A stretch of 64,000 bases of DNA, taken from Lawsonella sp012842085 (GTDB lineage Bacteria > Actinomycetota > Actinomycetes > Mycobacteriales > Mycobacteriaceae). How positions within the stretch are numbered: the first letter of the stretch is position 1; every line of letters begins with the position of its first letter. The position numbers and the translations under genes were made by a program. Under the pieces are notes generated by a model. The model saw only the letters and a list, made by a program, of their open reading frames with translations. It did no database searches and was not told the DNA's origin. The DNA is taken from NCBI GenBank assembly GCA_036749735.1, contig DAINXV010000002.1, positions 186,001-250,000 of the forward strand, in the 5' to 3' direction. Positions 8,230 through 15,885 of this stretch are shown here, piece after piece.

Positions 8230-9204
8230 ATGACCAACGGGTGCCTCATAGTCAACTTAGGAAGCCCGGAAACTCCAACTGAGGGGGACATCAAAAAATT
8301 TCTCTCCCGCATGCTGTCGGATCGCCATGTCGTCAACCTGGCGCCAGCACTATGGAAGCCCATCCTTAATGGCATTATTCTGCGAGTGCGGCCCCCCAAA
8401 CTGGTTCCAACGTATGAAAAATTATGGACAGACCATGGTTACAACGGGTCACCGTTAAGCTGCATCACCCAAAGTCAGGCCCAGAAGCTACAGGCGCAAC
8501 TTCCCGGAGCAGAAGTAAAACACGCTTTTTGCTACTCGAGTCCCACCATTGAAGAAGCCTTAGATGGGTGGGACATCGACCACCTCACCGTCATTCCCCT
8601 CTATCCCCAATTCGCTAGCTCCACAGTTGACCCAGTAGTGGATCGGGTACTGGATTACTACCACGAACGTCCAGAACAGCATCCGCATGTGGTGTTCGCA
8701 ACCTCCTACGCCACTGAGCCCACAATGATTCGGTGGTACCAAAAACAACTGCAACAACGGCTTCAAAAAAACCCAGTCGATGAAGTTTTGCTGTCTTTCC
8801 ACGGGATTCCGGATCGGCGCAGTCATTGGGCTAAACATTACAAAGCACAGTGCCAGGCGACCTGCGACGCTATTGCCGCAGGCTTACCTGGTGTGAAAGT
8901 CTCCCTGAGTTTCCAATCAAAATTCGGTCCGCTGGAATGGTTAGGACCGTCCACCGCCGAAATGCTGGATACTATGCCCCAAGAAGGCGTTACCAAAGTA
9001 CTGGTCGCCACCCCCGCATTCGTAGCAGATTGCTTGGAAACGCTGGAGGAAATACGCGTTGAGAATCGGAACCTTTTCTTAGCGGCGGGAGGCACCCACT
9101 ATGACGTTCTCAGTCCCATAAATGATGACCCAGCTTTCATTGATGCTTTGCAGAACGTATATCAGTCACTAGCACAAACGAATTTGAGCCCGGAAACACC
9201 CTGA
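8230..9204 (+). CDS. hemH: Ferrochelatase, proteobacterial HemH type
   Basis: Ferrochelatase inserts iron into a porphyrin in the last or next-to-last step of haem synthesis. The 324-residue protein has FHGIPDR with the catalytic His191, and ADCLETLEE with Glu270, plus LPLYPQF-like and SFQSKFG segments. From memory these blocks match Escherichia coli HemH (SYHGIP, TFQSRFG, FAADCLETLEEI) much better than the coproporphyrin ferrochelatase (CpfC) usual in actinobacteria. The C terminus has no cysteines for a 2Fe-2S cluster. Three bases separate it from dprA, and an AAGGA site precedes it. Conserved operons of relatives have no hemH here. Lateral acquisition is my inference. Confidence 0.9.
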   Translation: MTNGCLIVNLGSPETPTEGDIKKFLSRMLSDRHVVNLAPALWKPILNGIILRVRPPKLVPTYEKLWTDHGYNGSPLSCITQSQAQKLQAQLPGAEVKHAFCYSSPTIEEALDGWDIDHLTVIPLYPQFASSTVDPVVDRVLDYYHERPEQHPHVVFATSYATEPTMIRWYQKQLQQRLQKNPVDEVLLSFHGIPDRRSHWAKHYKAQCQATCDAIAAGLPGVKVSLSFQSKFGPLEWLGPSTAEMLDTMPQEGVTKVLVATPAFVADCLETLEEIRVENRNLFLAAGGTHYDVLSPINDDPAFIDALQNVYQSLAQTNLSPETP

Positions 9205-9264
9205 ACATTGCATAAATGATGCGCCACAGTTGAAATTCTCACTAATAGTTTGCACAGTGAAACT

Positions 9265-10284
9265 ATGGGACGAGGTAGCAGAGCATACGCCAACCCACAT
9301 GCGGAACTTCCTGCAGTGTGGGAAAACGAACTTGGCGAATTTGGGGACTACCTCGAAATTCGAGCCCAACTATCAGAAAACACCCAACGGTCGTATCTCA
9401 ACGACCTACGAGGATTAATCGAATTTTTCCTGCACCACACTTCACCGGGGAAAGAATGGCAGACTGCGGTAACCACTGCGGCATGGGACCAGTTAACGTT
9501 GCCGCTGCTGCGCAAATGGTTGTCGCGGGACATCACCCGCGGTGTGGCCAGCTCCACCATCGCCCGCCACATCGCATCCGCTCGCGCATTTTGCCAATGG
9601 GCTGTAGAGACTGGTCGCCTAGTAGAAGACCCGAGCGAGCGCCTCAGCACCCCGAAAGTCCGGCGATCATTACCCACCGTGGTACGGCACGAACAGATGG
9701 AACAGATCCTTACCGATATGGCTACGGCAGCCGCGGAATCTGATCCGGTGGCTATTCGCGACTGGCTTATTGTGGAGCTCCTCTACAGTACCGGCATGCG
9801 AGTAGCGGAATTAGTGAACTTGGATGTTGAGAGTATTGACGAGTCGCACCGCGTGATTCGGGTGATCGGTAAAGGGGACAAAGAACGAATTGTCCCCTAC
9901 GGAGCTCCGCTTGAAAAAGTGTTACACAAATGGCTGCAAGAGGGACGACCACAACTTGCGTCCAACAAATCGGGGCAAGCATTGATACTGGGAGCGCGCG
10001 GTGGACGCATAAACCCGCGCATTGTGCGAGAAGTAGTACACGAATCTACAGGTGAGCTCCCGGGAGGTACCGAAGTGTCGCCCCACGGGCTGCGACATTC
10101 TGCTGCGACTGCACTTCTCGAAGGGGGAGCGGATTTGCGGGTCGTTCAAGAACTTTTGGGACATTCCTCCCTAGCGACCACCCAGATTTACACCCACGTA
10201 TCGGTTGATCGCCTGAAAGCTATTCACGAGCAGGCGCACCCACGGGGGAGCCAGAAAACTAAGAAACCCACGGAAGAAGACTGA
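9265..10284 (+). CDS. xerC: Tyrosine recombinase XerC
   Basis: XerC acts with XerD and FtsK to resolve chromosome dimers at dif. The 339-residue protein has an N-terminal SAM-like core-binding domain (about 20-115) and the full catalytic set: Arg179 (GMRVAE), Lys203, His274 and Arg277 (HGLRH), His300 (LLGHSS) and nucleophile Tyr309 (IYTHV). I chose the ATG at 9265; an in-frame TTG at 9250 is less likely. The place after dprA and before rpsB is the conserved site of chromosomal xerC. Its 3' end overlaps the convergent M23 gene by 26 bases. Confidence 0.95.
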   Translation: MGRGSRAYANPHAELPAVWENELGEFGDYLEIRAQLSENTQRSYLNDLRGLIEFFLHHTSPGKEWQTAVTTAAWDQLTLPLLRKWLSRDITRGVASSTIARHIASARAFCQWAVETGRLVEDPSERLSTPKVRRSLPTVVRHEQMEQILTDMATAAAESDPVAIRDWLIVELLYSTGMRVAELVNLDVESIDESHRVIRVIGKGDKERIVPYGAPLEKVLHKWLQEGRPQLASNKSGQALILGARGGRINPRIVREVVHESTGELPGGTEVSPHGLRHSAATALLEGGADLRVVQELLGHSSLATTQIYTHVSVDRLKAIHEQAHPRGSQKTKKPTEED

Positions 10285-10807
10285 CGGGTAGCTGGGGGAG
10301 CAGCAGCCACGGATTCAAATAACCAACACTGTGGCCGTGCGACCATTTAGCACCCCAATGCACACACAGTGATGGGCAGTGTGCATGTCTTGTGTTTACG
10401 ACACCAATCGGAGTGCCAGCAGAAACCACGTCCCCGACGCGGACTAACGGTTTCACCGGCTCATAAACAGTAAACAGTTCTTCCCCCGCAGGCACTAAAT
10501 GATGTGCACCATGTTTTATTACCACGATTTCCCGCGTGGCTAAGAAGCCAGCAAAAGTGACAATTCCAGCTCCCGCCGCAACAACCCGCTGAACTGGGGA
10601 GATCGCTAAATCAACACCGCGGTGTCCGGGATCCCATCGTTCTGCGCCGGGAGTAAAAGCGCGCACTTGGCGCCCACTCGAAGGAGACACAAAAGTATTT
10701 TCCGAAGCAGGTTTGAAAGCTGTTTCTGCCACACTGGTTACTTGCCCGAGGAGAACGGAAAACAGCATCACAAGGGTGAAAAGAAAGTGTTTTGTGGTTC
10801 GTTGCAT
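10259..10807 (-). CDS. Secreted M23 family metallopeptidase (Rv2891-like)
   Basis: A signal peptide (TKHFLFTLVMLFSVLLGQV, residues 5-23) precedes a LytM/M23 zinc peptidase domain. GHRGVDLA supplies the first His and Asp ligands; LCVHWGAK supplies the C-terminal His, with Cys in the place where many relatives have the first His of HxH. This Cys form also occurs, as I recall, in the actinobacterial relatives beside rpsB. It probably cuts peptidoglycan peptides or controls another enzyme that does. It is 182 residues, short for the family, and ends inside the xerC 3' end. Confidence 0.85.
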   Translation of the reverse strand: MQRTTKHFLFTLVMLFSVLLGQVTSVAETAFKPASENTFVSPSSGRQVRAFTPGAERWDPGHRGVDLAISPVQRVVAAGAGIVTFAGFLATREIVVIKHGAHHLVPAGEELFTVYEPVKPLVRVGDVVSAGTPIGVVNTRHAHCPSLCVHWGAKWSHGHSVGYLNPWLLLPQLPVSLLPWVS

Positions 10808-11178
10808 GCCTTATTTTCTTAATGGGTAGGGGAGGACAAAGGAGCTTCTCTAAGTATCTAAGAGTTGATTCGATTTTGGGGAGGCTACCAGGTAAGATAT
10901 CGCCTGCGATATGTGTATAAAGAGACACAATCGACTACGCGTAGAAGCATCTACTGAGTGGGGAGCACAATCTCTCGCGGAATGCGTGCCTCCTAGTAGC
11001 GTGGCAGCACCAGCCGATTGGTGTTTTGCTGCGACACGGGACCCCCGTGGTTCACAAAAAGTGACGGGGCAAACCAGCTTCTACCAGGACATTTCCACCG
11101 TGGAAATGTAGTAACCACAAATTGAGAAAGCGAGGATGGGAGCTGCACCAAGAAGGTGTTTAAAGTTCCCAACACAAC
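10808..11178. other. Intergenic region between the M23 gene and rpsB
   Basis: This 371-base region must carry the divergent promoters of the M23 gene and rpsB. I see a small hairpin CACGGG/CCCGTG at 11035-11049 and a striking palindrome at 11089-11109 (listed separately). Short open frames here look non-coding. No convincing -35/-10 pair stands out. Confidence 0.5.
11089..11109. repeat. 21-bp perfect inverted repeat upstream of rpsB
   Basis: The half-sites ACATTTCCAC (11089-11098) and GTGGAAATGT (11100-11109) are perfect inverted copies around one central C. The centre lies 80 bases before the rpsB ATG. It could be a protein-binding operator or, as RNA, a 9-bp hairpin with a CCG loop in the rpsB leader. 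Confidence 0.6.
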
Positions 11179-12129
11179 ATGGCTGTTGTAACTATGAAGC
11201 AACTGCTCGATGCAGGTGCACACTTTGGCCACCAAACCCGCCGTTGGAACCCGAAGATGAAACCCTTCATCTTCACCGAACGTAACGGCATCTACATCAT
11301 TGACCTTCAGCAGACCCTGGGCTACATCGACGAAGCTTTTGATTTCGTGAAGCAGACCGTTGCTCACGGCGGCAATATTCTTTTTGTCGGCACCAAGAAG
11401 CAAGCCCAGGAAGCTATCGAAGAAGAAGCCAAGCGCGTGGGTATGCCCTACGTCAACCACCGCTGGCTGGGCGGCATGCTGACCAACTTCCAGACTGTCC
11501 ACAAGCGTCTTCAGCGCCTCAAGGAACTTGAGAACATGGAGCAGACTGGTGGTTTTGAAGGCCGCACCAAGAAAGAGATCCTCAACCTTACTCGCGAAAA
11601 GAACAAGCTGGACCGCAGTCTCGGCGGTATCCGCGACATGAGCAAGGTTCCCTCCATCATGTGGGTCGTTGACACCACCAAGGAACACCTTGCTGTTGCG
11701 GAAGCCAAGAAACTTAACATCCCTGTGGTTGGCATCCTCGACACCAACTGTGATCCGGAAGATGTCGACTACCCGGTTCCCGCTAACGATGACGCAATTC
11801 GTTCCGCAGACCTCCTTACCAAGGTAATTGCTACTGCAGTTGCTGAAGGACTCAAGGCACGTGCAGAGATTGCCGCAGCCAAGTCCGCCGGTGCTGAGAA
11901 GCCTGGCGCAGACGAACCTCTCGCTGAGTGGGAGAAAGAGCAGCTAGATTCCGCTTCCACAAAGGAAGAAAAGAAGGAAGACAAGCCTGCCGAAGATGAC
12001 GCCAAAGCCGATGAGGCAGCGGCCAAGTCTGATGATGACGCTGCAAAGCAAGCTGACGCTAAGGCCGAGGAAAAGTCTGCTGACGACGCCTCCGCTGACA
12101 AAGCCGAAGCTGCTTCCGACTCTGAGTAA
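11179..12129 (+). CDS. rpsB: Small ribosomal subunit protein S2 with long acidic tail
   Basis: S2 binds late at the 30S head-body junction. The S2 core (MKQLLDAGAHFGHQTRRWNPKM, HRWLGGMLTN, VVDTTKEHLAVAEAKKL, then TNCDPEDVDYPVPANDDA) covers about residues 1-235. The last 70 or so residues are nearly all Glu, Lys, Ala and Asp. Mycobacterial S2 also has a tail, but this one is long and resembles the tail on S16 in this window. The rpsB-tsf-pyrH-frr order is the normal one. Confidence 0.97.
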   Translation: MAVVTMKQLLDAGAHFGHQTRRWNPKMKPFIFTERNGIYIIDLQQTLGYIDEAFDFVKQTVAHGGNILFVGTKKQAQEAIEEEAKRVGMPYVNHRWLGGMLTNFQTVHKRLQRLKELENMEQTGGFEGRTKKEILNLTREKNKLDRSLGGIRDMSKVPSIMWVVDTTKEHLAVAEAKKLNIPVVGILDTNCDPEDVDYPVPANDDAIRSADLLTKVIATAVAEGLKARAEIAAAKSAGAEKPGADEPLAEWEKEQLDSASTKEEKKEDKPAEDDAKADEAAAKSDDDAAKQADAKAEEKSADDASADKAEAASDSE

Positions 12130-12157
12130 ATAATCTTTTAAAGGAAAGGTTTTCCCC

Positions 12158-12973
12158 ATGGCCAATTTTTCTGCTGCAGATGTGAAGCGCCTGCGTGACA
12201 TGACCGCTGCCGGCATGCTCGACTGCAAGAAGGCACTGGAAGAAACTGACGGCGACTTTGATAAAGCCGTTGAGCTTCTTCGTATCAAGGGAGCCAAGGA
12301 CATAGGCAAGCGTGCCGAGCGCGCCACTGCCCAAGGCCTTATCGCTTCTAAAGACGGTGCTCTCATTGAGCTGAACGCCGAGACCGACTTTGTCGCCAAG
12401 AACGACAAGTTCATCGACCTTGCCAACAAGATCATTGATCTTGCCGCCGCTGAGCGCCCGGAGACTCTCGAAGATCTCCTCGCTCTTGACCTCGATGGCG
12501 ACACTGTTGCGGACGCTGTCCAGAACTTGTCTGCTGTCATCGGCGAGAAGATGCAGCTGCGTCGCTACGCCCGTCTCGACGGCCAGGTCGCTACCTACAT
12601 GCACAAGCGCTCCGCAGACCTGCCTCCGCAGGTTGGTGTGATTGTTGCTTACGAAGGTGACGACGAAGAAGCTGCTCACGCCGCTGCCATGCAGATTGCT
12701 GCACTCCGTCCCCAGTACGTCTCTCGGGAAGAAGTCCCAGCAGATGTTGTTGCTAAGGAGCGCGAGATCGCAGAAGCCACCGCACGCGAAGAAGGCAAGC
12801 CGGAGAAGGCTCTCCCGATGATCGTTGAAGGTCGTCTGAATGGCTTCTACAAGGATGTTTGCCTCCTTGACCAGCCTTCCGTCACCGACAACAAGAAGTC
12901 TGTCGGCCAGCTCCAGGACGAAGCCGGAAACAAGATCGTTGGATTCCTTCGCTTCGAGGTAGGCCAGAACTAA
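12158..12973 (+). CDS. tsf: Elongation factor Ts
   Basis: EF-Ts exchanges GDP on EF-Tu. The 271-residue protein has an N-terminal UBA-like domain with VKRLRDMTAAGMLDCKKAL, the TDFVAKNDKF motif that contacts EF-Tu (about residues 75-84) and the C-terminal core ending FLRFEVGQN. An AAAGGAAAGG site lies 8-17 bases before the ATG. It ends with a strong terminator, so rpsB-tsf is one transcription unit and pyrH another. Confidence 0.97.
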   Translation: MANFSAADVKRLRDMTAAGMLDCKKALEETDGDFDKAVELLRIKGAKDIGKRAERATAQGLIASKDGALIELNAETDFVAKNDKFIDLANKIIDLAAAERPETLEDLLALDLDGDTVADAVQNLSAVIGEKMQLRRYARLDGQVATYMHKRSADLPPQVGVIVAYEGDDEEAAHAAAMQIAALRPQYVSREEVPADVVAKEREIAEATAREEGKPEKALPMIVEGRLNGFYKDVCLLDQPSVTDNKKSVGQLQDEAGNKIVGFLRFEVGQN

Positions 12974-12994
12974 TCTAAGTTCATTTTCTTAGTA

Positions 12995-13054
12995 GCGAAG
13001 CCCCCGTTTCACTCTTTCGTATGGAAGAGGACTAACGGGGGCTCCGCTTTTTTT
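12995..13054 (+). terminator. Rho-independent terminator after tsf
   Basis: A 10-bp stem (12999-13008 with 13034-13043), extended by GCG/CGC outside one mismatch, is followed by seven T residues at 13048-13054. Confidence 0.92.
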
Positions 13055-13104
13055 CTATCATTAGAATGACACTATTTTTTAACCTAAATAAAGGGGTCCA
13101 CATA

Positions 13105-13836
13105 ATGTCTGAGGAAACTCCCTCAAGACCGCAATACAAGCGCGTCATGTTGAAACTAGGCGGCGAAATGTTTGGTGGGGGTGCTGTCGGTGTTGACCCA
13201 GACGTGGTTGATAGCGTCGCGGCCCAAATAGCCGAGATTGTGGAGGCGGGAACTGAAGTAGCCGTCGTCATTGGAGGCGGCAACTTCTTCAGAGGGCGTG
13301 AACTCTCCAAGCGCGGTATGGATCGTTCCCGGTCCGACTATATGGGCATGTTGGGGACTGTCATGAACTGCCTGGCCCTGCAGGACTTTCTGGAACAGAG
13401 AGGAATCACCACGCGCGTCCAAACAGCCATTACGATGGCGCAGGTCGCGGAACCTTATCTTCCTCTCCGGGCGATACGCCATTTGGAAAAGGGGCGAGTC
13501 GTTATTTTTGGAGCCGGCATGGGTATGCCGTATTTCTCCACCGACACCACTGCTGCACAGCGTGCACTCGAAATTGGTGCCGACGTTTTGCTAATGGCAA
13601 AGGGGGTTGACGGCGTTTATTCAGCTGATCCGCGAACCAATCCGGATGCCGAATTCTTCCCCCAAGTCACCGCACGTGAATGCATCGACAAAGAGCTTAA
13701 AGTGGCTGACGCAACTGCGTTCTCACTATGCATGGAGCACAAGATGCCCATTCTCGTTTTCAACCTATTGGAGAAGGGAAATATCGCTCGAGCGGTAAGT
13801 GGAGAACCAATCGGTACGCTCGTTTCCCCCGAATAA
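13105..13836 (+). CDS. pyrH: Uridylate kinase
   Basis: PyrH phosphorylates UMP to UDP and is the hexameric bacterial UMP kinase. The 243-residue protein has MLKLGGEMFGG near the start, VVIGGGNFFRGR, the GAGMGMPYFSTDT phosphate-binding stretch and LLMAKGVDGVYSADP. The ATG at 13105 is chosen because AAAGGGG precedes it; an in-frame ATG at 13066 would overlap the tsf terminator region and adds 13 non-conserved residues. It lies 24 bases before frr. Confidence 0.96.
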   Translation: MSEETPSRPQYKRVMLKLGGEMFGGGAVGVDPDVVDSVAAQIAEIVEAGTEVAVVIGGGNFFRGRELSKRGMDRSRSDYMGMLGTVMNCLALQDFLEQRGITTRVQTAITMAQVAEPYLPLRAIRHLEKGRVVIFGAGMGMPYFSTDTTAAQRALEIGADVLLMAKGVDGVYSADPRTNPDAEFFPQVTARECIDKELKVADATAFSLCMEHKMPILVFNLLEKGNIARAVSGEPIGTLVSPE

Positions 13837-13860
13837 TTATCACCAAAAGAAAGAGTAAAA

Positions 13861-14418
13861 ATGATTGACGAAATTCTGTTAGATGCCGAAGACAAGATGG
13901 AGAAAACCGTCGACCACACCCGTGAAGGTTTGAGCACCATTCGGGCAGGTCGCGCCACCGCCGCAATGTTCAACCACGTTATGGCGGACTATTACGGTGT
14001 AATGACCCCCATTACCCAGATGGCAACCATCAATATTCCGGAAGCTCGCCTCGTTCTTATCAAACCCTACGAAATGGGGCAGATGGAGAATATCGAGAAC
14101 GCTATCCGCAATTCGGATCTCGGTTTCAACCCTGCAAACGACGGCCAGGTACTGCGCATCAACGTTCCGCAGCTAACCGAGGAGCGGCGCCGCGAGCTCA
14201 CTAAGCAGGCTCGTTCTAAAGGCGAAGAAGGCAAGATTGCGGTGCGTGGCATTCGTCGTAATGCGATGGATGAACTGAAGAAGATTGAAAAAGATGGCGA
14301 CGCCGGCGAAGACGAAGTTAAGGCAGCTGAGAAGGACGTGGATGCTCTCACCAAGAAGAGCACGGAGGCCATTGACACCATGGTGGAAGATAAAGAAGCC
14401 GACCTGATGGAGGTTTAA
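13861..14418 (+). CDS. frr: Ribosome recycling factor
   Basis: RRF splits post-termination ribosomes together with EF-G. The 185-residue length is exact for the family. The signature blocks are GLSTIRAGRATAAMFN near the N terminus, INIPEARLVLIKPYE, and INVPQLTEERRRELTKQA followed by IRRNAMDELK. An AAAGAAAG site precedes the ATG. It is three bases upstream of cdsA, so phospholipid synthesis is coupled to this translation operon as in most actinobacteria. Confidence 0.97.
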   Translation: MIDEILLDAEDKMEKTVDHTREGLSTIRAGRATAAMFNHVMADYYGVMTPITQMATINIPEARLVLIKPYEMGQMENIENAIRNSDLGFNPANDGQVLRINVPQLTEERRRELTKQARSKGEEGKIAVRGIRRNAMDELKKIEKDGDAGEDEVKAAEKDVDALTKKSTEAIDTMVEDKEADLMEV

Positions 14419-14421
14419 CAG

Positions 14422-15360
14422 TTGTCAGCCTCTACAGAAACTTCGTCAAACACTCCCCAAAAGAAAACCGGAAGCAAAGCTGGTCGTAATCTACCAGCTG
14501 CTTTCGGCTCCGGAATTATTTTTGGCGGCGCCATCCTTTTTGCGCTGCTGGGTGTGCCCGCGCTGGTAGATAGCATTCTCGGAGTGCAGGCAATCTGGGC
14601 TGCTGTAGTGGCTGTCCTCGTGATTCTGGGGCTCCACGAAATACTGGATCGTCTGGAGGAACGCGACTACCAACTGCCGCGGATAGCGGTACACATTGTG
14701 GCGCAAGGGATCCTGTGGTCTGCTCTCGCAGGAACCAAAGGCCTCGCCATGGCGTTCGTGCTGGCGACCATGGTGCTCTCCACCATCCGGCTTTTTGCAA
14801 GCGGACGCACCGGGAGCCCCAAAGGCTGGCTCCGAGACACAACAATGGGGATTTTCCTATTAGCTTGGGTGCCGCTGCTAGCCAGTTTCACTGTGCTGCT
14901 TATGGGATACCAAAGCGCCACGAACAGCTCGCTTAAAGGCAACTTTATTGTGCTGACCTTTATTGTCATCGTGGCCTGTTCGGACACCGGTGGATACACC
15001 TTCGGCGTCTTATGGGGCAAACACCCTATTGTCCCCAAAGTGAGCCCCAAGAAATCCTGGGAAGGGATCCTTGGTTCACTGGTCTTCGCTATTCCAGCAG
15101 CTCTTCTTCTTACCATCTTCCTGCTGAAACTACCCTGGTGGGTGGGACTGCTGCTAGGAGTGCTGTTGACGTTCTCTGACTTCTTCGGAGACATCACCGA
15201 ATCCCAGTTCAAACGCGAACTAGGGATTAAAGATATGAGCAACCTTATTCCTGGACATGGCGGAATGATGGATCGTGTTGATGGCATGCTCCCCAGCGCC
15301 GCTGTTACCTGGGTTGTTATTGCTTTGGCAGATGTCATCACCGGGGGAGTCTGGTTCTAA
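14422..15360 (+). CDS. cdsA: Phosphatidate cytidylyltransferase
   Basis: CdsA makes CDP-diacylglycerol from phosphatidic acid and CTP in the membrane. The 312-residue protein has about eight transmembrane helices and the signature near the C terminus, with SDTGGYTFGVLWGKHP, SPKKSWEGILGS and the end motif MDRVDGMLPSA. The start is a TTG at 14422, set by a GGAGG site ten bases upstream that overlaps the end of frr. A strong bidirectional terminator follows. Its product feeds PgsA encoded at 61951. Confidence 0.95.
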   Translation: MSASTETSSNTPQKKTGSKAGRNLPAAFGSGIIFGGAILFALLGVPALVDSILGVQAIWAAVVAVLVILGLHEILDRLEERDYQLPRIAVHIVAQGILWSALAGTKGLAMAFVLATMVLSTIRLFASGRTGSPKGWLRDTTMGIFLLAWVPLLASFTVLLMGYQSATNSSLKGNFIVLTFIVIVACSDTGGYTFGVLWGKHPIVPKVSPKKSWEGILGSLVFAIPAALLLTIFLLKLPWWVGLLLGVLLTFSDFFGDITESQFKRELGIKDMSNLIPGHGGMMDRVDGMLPSAAVTWVVIALADVITGGVWF

Positions 15361-15365
15361 AAAAT

Positions 15366-15406
15366 AAGCCGGGGTCCACACAATCTTGTGGGACTCCGGC
15401 TTTATT
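15366..15406. terminator. Bidirectional terminator between cdsA and the LapA-like gene
   Basis: AAGCCGG at 15366-15372 and CCGGCTT at 15396-15402 are the outer part of a stem that continues with one wobble and one bulge to TGT/ACA. A T-rich run follows on the plus side and an A-run on the other side gives T residues for the minus strand. Confidence 0.82.
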
Positions 15407-15422
15407 TGGTCGCTAGCAGCGA

Positions 15423-15818
15423 TCAGCTATTCTCACGATTTTGAAGTTTTTTCACTTTTCGGCGCAGCTGAATGATCCGAACGGAGCCGATGAGCGCCAT
15501 GATGAGCGCACCAGCAATCGCCGCCAGAAGTAGTCCCACGCCTAAGGGATAACCAGTTGTCCACGTGAAAATAGTCATTTCTACGCGCTGCAAATTCTGC
15601 AAAACAAATACCAGCAAGAAAATTAGAAGCATCAGGCCCAAAAAGGCAAAAACCCAGGTGAGGCCTACAAGAGAAGATTGCTTCTGAGGCTGTTTGGCGC
15701 TCTTTTCTTCCTTCTTTTCGTCAGTTTTTTGGTTAATGACAGTGGTAGTATCTTTGCCCGGAACAGGGACTCCAGTGGGGGATTTCTCTTCAACAGGAAG
15801 ATCATTTTCAGTGCTCAT
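15423..15818 (-). CDS. LapA-domain (DUF1049) membrane protein
   Basis: This 131-residue protein has a long charged N terminus rich in Lys, Glu and Gln (1-45), then two transmembrane helices (about 49-72 and 92-113) and a basic C-terminal tail (RRKVKKLQNREN). VFVLQNLQRVEMTIF between the helices is the LapA/DUF1049 signature. In enterobacteria LapA/LapB regulate lipopolysaccharide synthesis; that role cannot carry over here, so the function is unknown. It converges on cdsA. Confidence 0.8.
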   Translation of the reverse strand: MSTENDLPVEEKSPTGVPVPGKDTTTVINQKTDEKKEEKSAKQPQKQSSLVGLTWVFAFLGLMLLIFLLVFVLQNLQRVEMTIFTWTTGYPLGVGLLLAAIAGALIMALIGSVRIIQLRRKVKKLQNRENS

Positions 15819-15885
15819 ACAGTAATTGTTTCACGTTGACTCCCGTAAATGAACAAATTTGATCTTTCCTGACACAATAGAAGTG

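Noticed and set aside
10911..11111. 66-residue plus-strand frame before rpsB
   Set aside because: It covers the palindrome and leader of rpsB and has no codon character or family match.
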